In this document: piece by piece, positions 1 through 6,991 of the stretch | How positions within the stretch are numbered: position 1 is the first letter of the stretch | How the letters are laid out: each line of letters opens with the position of its first letter | Assembly (NCBI GenBank): GCA_001689415.1 | Contig: LUJM01000010.1 | Location: 1-16,363 of the forward strand | DNA length: 16,363 nt | DNA from: Bacteroidales bacterium M2 | GTDB lineage: Bacteria > Bacteroidota > Bacteroidia > Bacteroidales > Muribaculaceae | Reading direction: 5' to 3' | Translations under genes and position numbers: made by a program | The notes under the pieces: model-generated | Database searches by the model: none | The model's input: only the letters and a program-made list of their open reading frames with translations | What the model was told of the DNA's origin: nothing

Positions 1-2
1 TA

Positions 3-620
3 GTTGGCGATTAACTGAGTATCCCTAAGATAGACCGCCTAATCGGTACGGCGCGAAGCAACAAAGTAGCTGTGACTCTCGGATTTCAGGAGCTTCCCCA
101 GCTGGAGGCTGACTACGGCAAAGTGGGTATGCAAAAAATCATCACTACCTGCGGCAATATCTTCATGGGCGCGGCACGAAACAAGGAAACCCTTGAATGG
201 GCGCAGAATGACGTGTTCGGCAAGGCGAAGCAGACTTCAACCTCGATAACGATAAACGACTCAAAGGTATCGACCTCCATATCCGAGAAAATGGACTACC
301 TCGTTCCGGCGGCCAAGATAGCTGACATGGCTACCGGCTGGCTCGCGGGACAGGCGGCGCGTGACTTCACGGCAACCGACAAGAGCATGCTCTCGCATTT
401 CGACATCGAGCAGTCGGAGGAGTTCAAGACCACCAAGTATTTCTGCAAGACCAATTTCGACATGGAGCGTATCAAAGAGGAGGAATCGCACTATGTCGAG
501 CTTCCGAAAATCTATACTTTCGCCGACGAACGCGAGAAGGAGATTATGCTTAACCGCAATTTCAAGCGTGTCAACCGGGAGGTGGAGGATATGGTAAAGG
601 AACTTCTCGGGATACAGTAA
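3..620 (+). CDS. Type IV coupling protein (TraG/VirD4-like), C-terminal part, interrupted by an in-frame stop
   Basis: The C-terminal part of a conjugative coupling protein, the inner-membrane-linked ATPase that passes relaxase-bound DNA to the secretion channel. The segment DRLIGTARSNKVAVTLGFQE followed by QLEADYG matches the region after Walker B in this family (TARSNK, then GFQ or an equivalent, then QL..YG), and the tail holds the usual PAAKIADM segment. Reading this frame back to base 3 gives V-G-D-stop-L-S-I-P-K. The TAA at 12-14 lies where the conserved Walker B acidic pair (DE) would need glutamate, and GAA to TAA is one base change. The first in-frame start after the stop is GTG at 72, which would yield only 182 residues without ATPase motifs. 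The 5' part lies outside the window, so I cannot tell whether the full gene is otherwise intact. The reading frame downstream is clean. traX follows 26 nt later. Confidence 0.8.
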
Positions 621-646
621 CATCCATTCTTACAATACAGTTGCGT

Positions 647-1366
647 ATGAATAACACTGCCACATTCAACATACCTCTTTCCCTCAGGGCAAGTGGCAGC
701 GCGTTGAAGATTATAGCCGTCCTCTCGATGGTGGCCGACCACTGCGCATATTTCCTGATGGGGCCGGACGCGCCGTTTTACGGCGTGTTCCGCTCCTTCG
801 GGCGCATTGCGTTCCCGGTATTCGCTTTCCTTGTGGCGGAAGGATTCGCCAACTGCCGCAACAGGTTGAGATATTTTCTGATTCTCGTACTTTTCGGAAT
901 TATAAGCGAACTGCCCTGGCATATGCTTAACGGTGCCGATGGCTCGCATAATGTCATGTTCACTCTCTCGCTGGGGGTGGCGGCTCTGGCGGTGTTCGAC
1001 CGGCTGTGTGAACACGGACCGCTCTCTTTCATCGTAGTGCTGGCTGTCGCGGCTTTGGCATGGTGGCTCAGTACCGATTATGACTGGCGCGGCGTGCTGA
1101 TGATTTTTCTTTTCCATATTCTCCGGCACGGCACCATGCGTCCGTGGCTGGAACGTTCATCGACACATTTCCCATCACAGGCACTCCTGCAGATTATCTT
1201 CACATTTCCGCTTATGGCACACTACGGCATAGCCGGAGCCATGCTTGCCTCCGCCGTTATCTTCCTATATGACGGCACACGGGGATTTATCCGGGGCAGC
1301 ATAGCCAAGTATGCCTTCTATGCGATTTACCCCGCACATCTGCTGCTCATTGCATTATGTTCTTAA
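647..1366 (+). CDS. traX: TraX-family membrane protein
   Basis: An integral membrane protein of the TraX family; the F-plasmid member N-acetylates pilin. Family hallmarks are visible: LKIIAVLSMVADHC near residues 20-33, with the conserved Asp-His pair, and a segment close to residue 50 reading FGRIAFPVFAFLVAEGF. Many hydrophobic stretches (about eight or more) run through the 239 residues, close to the usual family length. I chose ATG 647 over TTG 641 because the TTG adds only two residues and ATG is the common start. It lies 26 nt after the coupling-protein gene, so the two are probably cotranscribed, and a hairpin follows 5 nt after the stop. No pilin gene is visible here, so the substrate is unknown; orphan TraX proteins are common in bacteria and may acetylate another cell-surface target. 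Confidence 0.85.
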   Translation: MNNTATFNIPLSLRASGSALKIIAVLSMVADHCAYFLMGPDAPFYGVFRSFGRIAFPVFAFLVAEGFANCRNRLRYFLILVLFGIISELPWHMLNGADGSHNVMFTLSLGVAALAVFDRLCEHGPLSFIVVLAVAALAWWLSTDYDWRGVLMIFLFHILRHGTMRPWLERSSTHFPSQALLQIIFTFPLMAHYGIAGAMLASAVIFLYDGTRGFIRGSIAKYAFYAIYPAHLLLIALCS

Positions 1367-1370
1367 TTAT

Positions 1371-1403
1371 GACAGTCGTCAGGAGAAAGACCTGGCGGCT
1401 GTC
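1371..1403 (+). terminator. Terminator hairpin after traX
   Basis: Thirteen paired bases (1371-1383 with 1391-1403) close a 7-nt loop. Two of the pairs are U-G wobbles only when read as plus-strand RNA; on the other strand they would be A-C mismatches, so the structure belongs to the traX transcript. The tract after it is only weakly T-rich (TTGTGTGG), so it may act as an RNA 3' end stabiliser or a factor-assisted terminator. Confidence 0.55.
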
Positions 1404-1442
1404 TTGTGTGGTATCCTGTGGGGTAACTTGCGGGGTACCCTT

Positions 1443-1538
1443 ATAAAAAAGGTACGAGCCCAACCCATGGAGCTGGACTCGATTTAATCTTGTTTATAGT
1501 GCAGTTGGCAGCATCGGGGCCATCCAAATACACTTTTT
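1443..1538 (-). ncRNA. Predicted ~95-nt structured RNA next to the Abi_2 gene (candidate RNA antitoxin)
   Basis: A short transcription unit read leftward. A Bacteroides-type promoter (TTTG at 1576-1573, 20-nt spacer, TACCTTTG at 1552-1545) begins 4 nt after the abi stop codon and predicts a start near 1540-1537. The RNA would fold into two stem-loops. Stem 1 pairs 1534-1524 with 1508-1498 (10 of 11 positions, one U-G) around a GC-rich loop. A ~16-nt A/U-rich linker follows, then stem 2 (1481-1455), which forms 12 uninterrupted pairs and ends with UACC plus six U. No start codon opens a convincing reading frame. AbiF-family genes are known to be stably accompanied by a non-coding RNA acting as antitoxin; position, size and orientation here fit that arrangement. 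That this RNA neutralises the protein is inference. It could instead be an unrelated small RNA, or stem 2 may simply end the abi mRNA. Confidence 0.6.
1445..1481 (-). terminator. Intrinsic terminator of the small RNA and the abi transcript
   Basis: Read on the minus strand, 1481-1455 forms a 12-bp stem with a 3-nt loop, then TACC and six T (1450-1445). Three of the pairs are G-U wobbles on this strand and would be A-C mismatches on the plus strand, so the element terminates leftward transcription. Confidence 0.75.
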
Positions 1539-1544
1539 CTTTTG

Positions 1545-1576
1545 CAAAGGTAACAAGACTTTTCTAATCCAACAAA
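1545..1576 (-). promoter_or_regulatory. Promoter of the small RNA
   Basis: On the minus strand TTTG (1576-1573) is followed after exactly 20 nt by TACCTTTG (1552-1545), an exact match to the Bacteroides -33/-7 consensus (TTTG, 19-21 nt, TAnnTTTG). It lies wholly in the 3' flank of the abi gene, so the RNA can be made independently of the abi mRNA. Confidence 0.65.
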
Positions 1577-1579
1577 TTA

Positions 1580-2563
1580 TCAGTGCCTTTTTCTTCGCAA
1601 TTTAACTATTTTTGATTTAATCACATCTATCCCGCGCCTGACCGCACTCTTTTTCGGGACAATGATACCTGTCTGGTTTTCGACGATTGGCTGCATCGAG
1701 GGTGTCTTTTGATAAAGCAGGTCTGTCGCTTTATATATTTCATGCCACATATCGTTAGCCCGGTTCACCGAAACCTGCCTTAACAGGTAATCCACAACAC
1801 GCATTGCCCCCTTGAAGGTCTGGTTGTCATTCCCATTGAAATAAGCACAGGCTTCGCCGGTCCTGATGCCCGAGGATAATGTCATTCCGAAAAGAAGATT
1901 GCCATGAGCGCATGCGTTACGGACTTCCCTTAATGCTGTCAGATAGCTTTTGAATGTTTCGATAGCCAATTCTTTGAAATGCGAGCTTATCAGTCTTTTA
2001 TCCCTGTCCCAGACAAGATTGTCATAAAGGACTTCAAGATTACCGAGCGTCATAAACTCCATCGTTTTCCATGCGGGAGCGAATTGACCGGTATATTTGG
2101 AATGATGTCGCTGTATGGGCAGTTTGTTCTTTATTGAGCGGTACGCCTCACCCGGGAATTTCCGAATGAAATTAGCGGAAACGACATTGGGGTCCACAAA
2201 CCATGTCGGATTTGCCTTATACTTGTTGGATAGCTCATATACTATTGTCGTGCGGATAGCGACTTCTATTCTCGAAAGATATTTGTTCAGGATATTTCTA
2301 AGATCTATATCAAAATAATATAAAGCCACCACATCCTCTATACGGGTACCATGCTCGACATTATGCTGCCGCCGATAATCCAGATGTGGATAAGTTTTCT
2401 CAAAAGGATACAGATAGAACCCCAGCCGATAGTATCCGATGTCCGCCAGATACTCCCTTGCCTTGGCTTCATCGGAAATTACCACACCATGTCTGCGGAG
2501 TATAGCTATCTGCTCCTCATGGGTCGTAGCCCTTTTGTTATATGGTATTTTTCTTCTTGCCAT
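1580..2563 (-). CDS. Abi_2 family (AbiD/AbiF-type) abortive-infection HEPN protein
   Basis: A 327-residue protein of the Abi_2 family. The family's N-terminal signature appears at residues 43-55 (GYYRLGFYLYPFE), followed by the acidic/aromatic helix near 79-100 and the PAWKTMEFMTLGNLEVLYDNL-like segment around 163-183. EVRNACAHGN at 213-222 contains the R-x4-H motif of HEPN ribonucleases (Arg215, His220). The C-terminus is strongly basic. Family members act in phage abortive infection; AbiF was reported to be a toxin held in check by a non-coding RNA and to share ancestry with Cas13. The gene is more AT-rich than the conjugation genes around it, suggesting recent acquisition. It has its own promoter candidate (2585-2615), and a structured RNA is encoded immediately downstream. 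Family assignment is firm; the exact subfamily (AbiD or AbiF) is not settled by reading alone. Confidence 0.85.
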   Translation of the reverse strand: MARRKIPYNKRATTHEEQIAILRRHGVVISDEAKAREYLADIGYYRLGFYLYPFEKTYPHLDYRRQHNVEHGTRIEDVVALYYFDIDLRNILNKYLSRIEVAIRTTIVYELSNKYKANPTWFVDPNVVSANFIRKFPGEAYRSIKNKLPIQRHHSKYTGQFAPAWKTMEFMTLGNLEVLYDNLVWDRDKRLISSHFKELAIETFKSYLTALREVRNACAHGNLLFGMTLSSGIRTGEACAYFNGNDNQTFKGAMRVVDYLLRQVSVNRANDMWHEIYKATDLLYQKTPSMQPIVENQTGIIVPKKSAVRRGIDVIKSKIVKLRRKRH

Positions 2564-2584
2564 TCAAAAATGTTAATTCAACTA

Positions 2585-2615
2585 CAAAATTACTCAATTA
2601 TTCTGACATTTCAAG
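2585..2615 (-). promoter_or_regulatory. Promoter candidate for the Abi_2 gene
   Basis: On the minus strand CTTG (2615-2612) precedes TAATTTTG (2592-2585) by 19 nt; the -7 element matches TAnnTTTG exactly and the -33 matches three of four bases. The predicted leader is about 15-20 nt, ending at ATG 2563. Confidence 0.5.
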
Positions 2616-2668
2616 TATTCGGTAACCTCTATGTATAAGGATTCTACGGTTATCCGTGCTATTTCATG

Positions 2669-3289
2669 CTAAATCTGACGAAGCACCCGGATGACTGCAC
2701 GGATATAGCCCGGATCCTCGGCGTAGCCGATGTTTTTGAGCCATAAAAGATAGTTCCCGCCCTTGTAGCGGTACTGCACTTTCGTATAGTATGCCCTTAC
2801 GCTCTCCGTCCAGTGCGCGAACTCATAGTATTCGCCTGTCCTCGGATTGGTGAGGCCGAAAAGGTTATGCTTGTTGCGGCATACCGACGACTTGAACCAT
2901 CCGGTTTCAAGAATGGCCTGCGCAAGCACGATTTTGGGATATTTTATGCCGTTCAGCTTTATCTCTTCAATAAGGTTTGGCACAGTCAGCTCCGGCAAGC
3001 TGTCGGTGCCGCGTATATTCCTGCGCTGCGACTTTGAACCTGTGACACTGTGTGCTTTTACCTCATTCCCGTGCTTGACCGTCCTTTTTACGGCATTTTG
3101 CAAAGGATTATCCATATGCGGCTCCGCATTATTCTTGTTTTCAACGATTTGCATTGACGCCTTGTGCATTTCAGCCGTCACCGGCGAATCTTTTGTAATG
3201 GTATGGAACTGCGCTGTGGCATGCTGCGCGCAGAAAAACACACATACACAGGCAACAAAAATGTTCGGAATTTCTGATTTAGCAATCAT
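2669..3289 (-). CDS. Secreted glucosaminidase-domain peptidoglycan hydrolase
   Basis: A 206-residue exported wall hydrolase. An N-terminal signal peptide (hydrophobic core about residues 9-21, likely cleavage after ATA near 26) is followed by a low-complexity linker to about residue 95. The FlgJ/LytG-type glucosaminidase domain then fills residues 100-206. The motif AQAILETGWFKSS (123-135) carries the likely catalytic Glu128, and NLFGLTN at 142-148 matches the conserved N-x-F-G-[IL] box. These enzymes cleave glycan strands; conjugative elements use such enzymes to open the wall for the secretion apparatus. The gene lies opposite to the transfer operons, with a divergent promoter region (3290-3353) shared with the DUF4099 gene. 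The domain is at the short end for the family, but the key residues are present. Confidence 0.8.
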   Translation of the reverse strand: MIAKSEIPNIFVACVCVFFCAQHATAQFHTITKDSPVTAEMHKASMQIVENKNNAEPHMDNPLQNAVKRTVKHGNEVKAHSVTGSKSQRRNIRGTDSLPELTVPNLIEEIKLNGIKYPKIVLAQAILETGWFKSSVCRNKHNLFGLTNPRTGEYYEFAHWTESVRAYYTKVQYRYKGGNYLLWLKNIGYAEDPGYIRAVIRVLRQI

Positions 3290-3296
3290 ATGGGGA

Positions 3297-3334
3297 TAAT
3301 TTTGGCACCGACAAGCGGTTACGCCGCAAATTTA
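3297..3334. promoter_or_regulatory. Divergent promoter region
   Basis: Two -7-like elements point apart. TAATTTTG at 3297-3304 (+), preceded by TCTG 20 nt upstream, would drive the DUF4099 operon from ATG 3354. TAAATTTG at 3334-3327 (-) could drive the glucosaminidase gene from ATG 3289, but no good -33 element is present for it. The elements overlap the same 64-nt gap, so the two directions may compete. Confidence 0.4.
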
Positions 3335-3353
3335 CAACCACTTATCTACTGAT

Positions 3354-4139
3354 ATGGAAATTCCGAACAAAAATCAGCAAAGCTCCCTGCCTTATGATAA
3401 ACTCGCACTGTTAGGCATAGACCGGGAGAAGGCCGACAGACTTCCGCAGGATGTCAGGCGTAAGCTCATCGACGGAGAAGTCACACCGCTGTTGCAGGTG
3501 TCACTGGACGCCGGCAACGGCACAGTCCTTAAATTGCCCCTTAAACTCCAGCTCTCCGCCGACAAAGACGGCAATCCCACACTCATCGCATACCCGGTGC
3601 AGCGTGAACTCTCAATCGAGAAAGACAACGTGCTGCGCCTCTCCCGACAGGAGGCTGACGCGCTCCGTCGTGGAGAGGTACTGCAAAAAGCCGTGGATGT
3701 CAACGGAGAGAAAACACAGCAGTATCTCCAGCTTGACCCCGAAACAAAATCCGTCATGCACCGCCGTATTACCGAGATACAGATAGAGCAGCGGCTTAAG
3801 GATATGGAGAAAGTCAACGACATAGAGCTTGGGGCGCAGCAGAAGCAGCAGGCCCGCGAGGGCAAACCGGTGGAGCTTGATGTAGGAGGCGAAAAGGTGT
3901 CGGTGGGCATCGACCTGCGCGAGCCTCAGGGCTTCAGGGTGGTAAAAGGCGACCTCCGGGAATGGGAGCGGCAGCAGAAACTACAGTATGACGAGCGGCA
4001 CCCGGAATATCTCGGACTGGTTATGACCGACAGGAACCGCTGGGAATACCGGAAAGTAGTCGAGCATGACTCAAAAGAACGTGCCATACGGCTTGACACC
4101 ACTCGCGAGATAGAACGCAAATCCGGATTCAAACTCTGA
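3354..4139 (+). CDS. DUF4099/DUF3945 conjugative-element protein
   Basis: A soluble, charged 261-residue protein of a type common in Bacteroidetes conjugative elements. Residues about 10-90 resemble DUF4099 (YDKLALLGIDREKADRLPQD and then a beta-rich segment ending in a YPVQRE-like stretch). Residues about 90-240 resemble DUF3945 repeats, seen as LSRQEADALRRGEV, a lysine/glutamine segment, and late R-W-E-Y-R-K-V-V. No signal peptide, membrane segment or catalytic motif is visible, and the molecular function of these domains is unknown. It opens the plus-strand operon: a 5-nt gap separates it from the MutS-domain gene, so the two are probably cotranslated. ATG 3354 is the first in-frame start after the divergent promoter region and gives the expected N-terminus. 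Confidence 0.7.
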   Translation: MEIPNKNQQSSLPYDKLALLGIDREKADRLPQDVRRKLIDGEVTPLLQVSLDAGNGTVLKLPLKLQLSADKDGNPTLIAYPVQRELSIEKDNVLRLSRQEADALRRGEVLQKAVDVNGEKTQQYLQLDPETKSVMHRRITEIQIEQRLKDMEKVNDIELGAQQKQQAREGKPVELDVGGEKVSVGIDLREPQGFRVVKGDLREWERQQKLQYDERHPEYLGLVMTDRNRWEYRKVVEHDSKERAIRLDTTREIERKSGFKL

Positions 4140-4144
4140 TATTC

Positions 4145-5425
4145 ATGGCCGGACAAAAAAGAACGGACATTCCCGATGAAACGCTTGCCGGGCAGTTTGA
4201 CGAGATGAAAAAGAGGCATCCGGACGCAATTCTGCTGTTCCGCACCGGCGATACCTACATGACATACCGCCAGGATGCTGACAAGGCTTCTTCCGTTCTC
4301 GGAATAGAACTCAGAGAACGCCCCCTTCCGGACAACACCACAATCAGGACTGCCGGATTTCCATACCACGCACTCGACACTTATCTTCCCCGCCTTGTAA
4401 GGGCCGGTCTGAGAGTCGCCATTTGCGAGCAGCTTGAAGATCCGAAGCGGAAGAAAAAAGAGGCGGACGGCCTTGATACATCCGGCCCTATAAAGGAACC
4501 AATCAAAAAAGAAAACGATATGCCAAGAAAAAAGAAAGAGAAAGCTCCCCAGGAGGAGCCGGGAAAGACCGCCGGGGTCCCGGCAGATGGCGAAAACCCG
4601 AAAGAAAAGAAGTCCGAATCCACATCACATAGTGCCGGACAGGGCGACGCCGCCACGGAGCGGAAGCCACGCGAGCCGCAGATGGTGACTGTCAACGGCG
4701 ACAAGGTGACACACGGCCATGCCTACCGCAGCAACGTGAACCCTGAGGACTGGTATTTCACCGCCAGAATCAACGGCCAGCAGCTCAAGCCGCAGAAGAT
4801 GGAGCCGGCCGATGTCGCCGCCTACGACAAGAAGGAGATAGGCGTGCCGGAACTCATGCAGCGTTACTATCCGACAAAGCTCATGCCGAGAGTGCCGGAA
4901 GAGGCGTTCAAATATCCCAACGGACTTGCCGGGCCGTCAGGACCGCTGACCGTCGATAAGTTCAATGTCTACAAGGAAACCGACGAAACCCGTGCGGACT
5001 ATGGCAGATACAAGTTCTACGCGCAGGTAGGCGACAAGAAGATGTCGGCCCCGGCCTCCCGTGATGACCTGAACGCCTACTTTGACCGCGTGGCGACTCC
5101 CGGACAGCTCGTGGAGCGCAATTTCGGCGAGCGTCTGCACCTCCCTTCCCATTACGCGCAGTTCCGTCTACCCGACGGCATAGACCCCAAGGGCGTCCGC
5201 GTCGCCAAAGACCGTTCCGACGGCAAATGGAAGGTGTCGGCCGACCTCGGGGAAGGTCTGGGCCGCACCTCAAAGCAGGAAATATCGTTCGACGACGGCT
5301 ATTCGCTCTTCAAGGCCAAGAGCGCGACACGCGAGCAGATAGCGGCCAAGTATCTCAGTGGCGAGATAGCGGCGATGATGGCCGCGCCCCTGTCGGTGGA
5401 GAAGTCCGCCTCCATGAAAATGTAA
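4145..5425 (+). CDS. Orphan MutS domain I fused to a DUF-type conjugative-element domain
   Basis: A 426-residue protein. Residues 12-100 align clearly with the N-terminal domain of the mismatch-repair protein MutS: QFDEMKKRHPDAILLFRTGD, then DADKASSVLGIEL, GFPYHALDTYLPRLV and VAICEQLEDP. Everything else of MutS (clamp, lever and ATPase) is absent. The mismatch-reading Phe-x-Glu motif (GDFYE in E. coli) is replaced by GDTYM (Thr37-Tyr38-Met39), so it should not recognise mismatches in the known way. A lysine/glutamate-rich, low-complexity linker spans about 101-178, and a second domain of unknown function occupies about 179-426. An internal ATG at 4520 (MPRKKK) could start a shorter product, which suggests the gene arose by fusion of two reading frames. 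Similar MutS-domain proteins occur in other Bacteroidetes elements, with unknown role. Confidence 0.75.
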   Translation: MAGQKRTDIPDETLAGQFDEMKKRHPDAILLFRTGDTYMTYRQDADKASSVLGIELRERPLPDNTTIRTAGFPYHALDTYLPRLVRAGLRVAICEQLEDPKRKKKEADGLDTSGPIKEPIKKENDMPRKKKEKAPQEEPGKTAGVPADGENPKEKKSESTSHSAGQGDAATERKPREPQMVTVNGDKVTHGHAYRSNVNPEDWYFTARINGQQLKPQKMEPADVAAYDKKEIGVPELMQRYYPTKLMPRVPEEAFKYPNGLAGPSGPLTVDKFNVYKETDETRADYGRYKFYAQVGDKKMSAPASRDDLNAYFDRVATPGQLVERNFGERLHLPSHYAQFRLPDGIDPKGVRVAKDRSDGKWKVSADLGEGLGRTSKQEISFDDGYSLFKAKSATREQIAAKYLSGEIAAMMAAPLSVEKSASMKM

Positions 5426-5456
5426 ACACTTTTATCAACGCTAAAAGAATACCGCA

Positions 5457-5684
5457 ATGGCAAAAATAGAATACGACGAGCTGGTCCAGCTCCTTCAGGA
5501 CGGCAAGATAGGACACCTTCGCTTCCTGCTTGAGAGCGACGACGCGGAGGCTTATCTTGAATGGTGCGAACAGCACGGCATAGAGCCGTCCGAAGAGTCG
5601 GCAGAGTTCTACTACGATGAAACGGAGATAGACATGATGGAGCGTCAGCTTATCGACGACGAGTGCTATGGCATCTGGAACTGA
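5457..5684 (+). CDS. Very acidic small protein (75 aa)
   Basis: I do not recognise a named family. The protein has about 22 Asp/Glu and only 4 Lys/Arg in 75 residues, no signal peptide and no membrane segment, and it looks helical. Its end overlaps the start of the ArdC-like gene by 17 nt, which indicates translational coupling. The strong acidity and the neighbouring antirestriction-type gene make a DNA-mimic or a small partner of the ArdC-like protein plausible, but this is inference only. The start ATG 5457 follows a 31-nt gap after the MutS-domain gene. Confidence 0.65.
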   Translation: MAKIEYDELVQLLQDGKIGHLRFLLESDDAEAYLEWCEQHGIEPSEESAEFYYDETEIDMMERQLIDDECYGIWN

Positions 5685-6987
5685 CGGACACGGCGGCTCA
5701 GGACAACAGGCATTTGACCGGTTCGCGCAGATGATGATAGAGCGTATGGAGAAGATGAAGGAATCGGACTGGCAGCAGGGCTGGATAGGAGGCGCGGCCT
5801 CCTCCGGCCTGCCTCAGAATGTGATCGGGCGTAACTACTCCGGCTCAAATTCCTTCTTCCTCCAGCTATATACTGCCGCGCAAGGTTATCAGCTCCCGGT
5901 GTTCCTGACTTTCAGGCAGGCCCACAATTTCAAGGCCCATGTCCTGAAAGGAGAAAAGGCGTTCCCGGTAATATACTGGGACATGCTCGTGCGCGACAAG
6001 GACGGCAGAAAGATAAGCTCCGATGAATACAGGGCAATGTCAAGGGATGAAAGGAAGAATCTCGATGTAATCCCTTTCGTGAAGGCATTTCCGGTCTATA
6101 ACCTCGACCAGACCAATTTCCGGGAGGTGCAGCCCGAGAGGATGCAGAAACTACTGGACCGCTTCAAGGTGCCGGAACTGCGCGACACGCAGGGCATGTA
6201 CGCCCACTCTGCCCTTGACAGCATGGTGGCGCAGCAGTCGTGGCTGTGCCATATCCAGGCCGACCGCGAGGAGAAGGGTGCATACTATTCTCCCTCTCGT
6301 GACATAGTGGTGCTTCCCATGAAGGCGCAGTTCAACAAAGGTACGACGCCGGAGGAGGTTTATCGCGACGGCATGGAGTTCTACTCGACCATGCTGCACG
6401 AGATGACCCACTCCACCATGACACCCGAAAGACTCAACCGCGAGGCAGGAGCGAAGTTCGGCGACCCAAAATATGCCAAGGAGGAGCTGGTGGCAGAGCT
6501 TACCGCCGCCATGATATCCCACTCGATGGGATTCGACGCAAGGGTTACGGACAACTCGGCGGCATATCTCGATTCATGGATTTCGGTACTGAAACAGGAA
6601 CCGAAGTTCATTGTGTCGGTGATGGCCGATGTAAACAAGGCCTCGGAAATGATACTCGACCGCGTGGACGCACAGCGTCTTGCACTCGGGGAACAACCGT
6701 ATCTGGCGAAGAACGACCCGTGGGTGCCTGCGCCGGAGGACGAGATATGCCCCTTCAAAAACGCCTCCATCGTAAAGACCCGTTCCGGCGATTTCGCCAT
6801 ACGGGCCTCCTACAACGGCGTCGATCTCGGCATGAAGCCCATCGAGCGTTCCACGGCCCGCATGTACTTTCAGCTTACCGACCGCCGCGAGAAGGATATT
6901 TTTCTCGGAAGCACCATACGGAAGCATTACGAGTCGGAGATTGCCGGCATAGACCGCAAGGCATCCAAGTCACTTTCAATGGCATGA
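5668..6987 (+). CDS. ArdC-type ssDNA-binding/zincin metallopeptidase domain protein
   Basis: A 439-residue protein with the ArdC architecture. The N-terminal ssDNA-binding-like domain covers about 15-150 (N-V-I-G-R-N-Y-S-G-S-N, then LTFRQAHNFKAHVLKGEKA and the IYWD segment). A zincin metallopeptidase domain follows at about 165-310, with HEMTH at 244-248 (zinc ligands His244, His248 and catalytic Glu245) and a likely third ligand in the EELVAELTA segment (272-280). About 130 extra C-terminal residues contain a short domain of unknown role. ArdC proteins protect incoming single-stranded plasmid DNA from restriction, so it is probably an establishment protein of the element. ATG 5668 lies inside the preceding small acidic gene, with a 17-nt overlap; it gives a Gly-rich leader before the domain and no better start is visible. 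The Toprim gene starts 4 nt after the stop. Confidence 0.85.
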   Translation: MASGTDGHGGSGQQAFDRFAQMMIERMEKMKESDWQQGWIGGAASSGLPQNVIGRNYSGSNSFFLQLYTAAQGYQLPVFLTFRQAHNFKAHVLKGEKAFPVIYWDMLVRDKDGRKISSDEYRAMSRDERKNLDVIPFVKAFPVYNLDQTNFREVQPERMQKLLDRFKVPELRDTQGMYAHSALDSMVAQQSWLCHIQADREEKGAYYSPSRDIVVLPMKAQFNKGTTPEEVYRDGMEFYSTMLHEMTHSTMTPERLNREAGAKFGDPKYAKEELVAELTAAMISHSMGFDARVTDNSAAYLDSWISVLKQEPKFIVSVMADVNKASEMILDRVDAQRLALGEQPYLAKNDPWVPAPEDEICPFKNASIVKTRSGDFAIRASYNGVDLGMKPIERSTARMYFQLTDRREKDIFLGSTIRKHYESEIAGIDRKASKSLSMA

Positions 6988-6991
6988 CGGC

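Noticed and set aside
1418..1454. Repeated GGGGTA sequences (about 1420 and 1433) and GTACC/GGTAC inverted copies, as a possible attachment or recombinase site
   Set aside because: The repeats are short, no integrase gene is nearby, and part of the stretch is explained by the minus-strand terminator.
1481..1622. GATTTAATC repeated at 1481-1489 and 1614-1622
   Set aside because: A 9-mer in AT-rich sequence appearing twice can be chance; the second copy lies within the abi coding sequence with no accompanying structure.
3392..3910. Long minus-strand frame inside the DUF4099 gene
   Set aside because: Ser/Arg/Cys-rich composition and full overlap with a gene that has recognisable domains show it is a shadow frame of the GC-rich coding strand.
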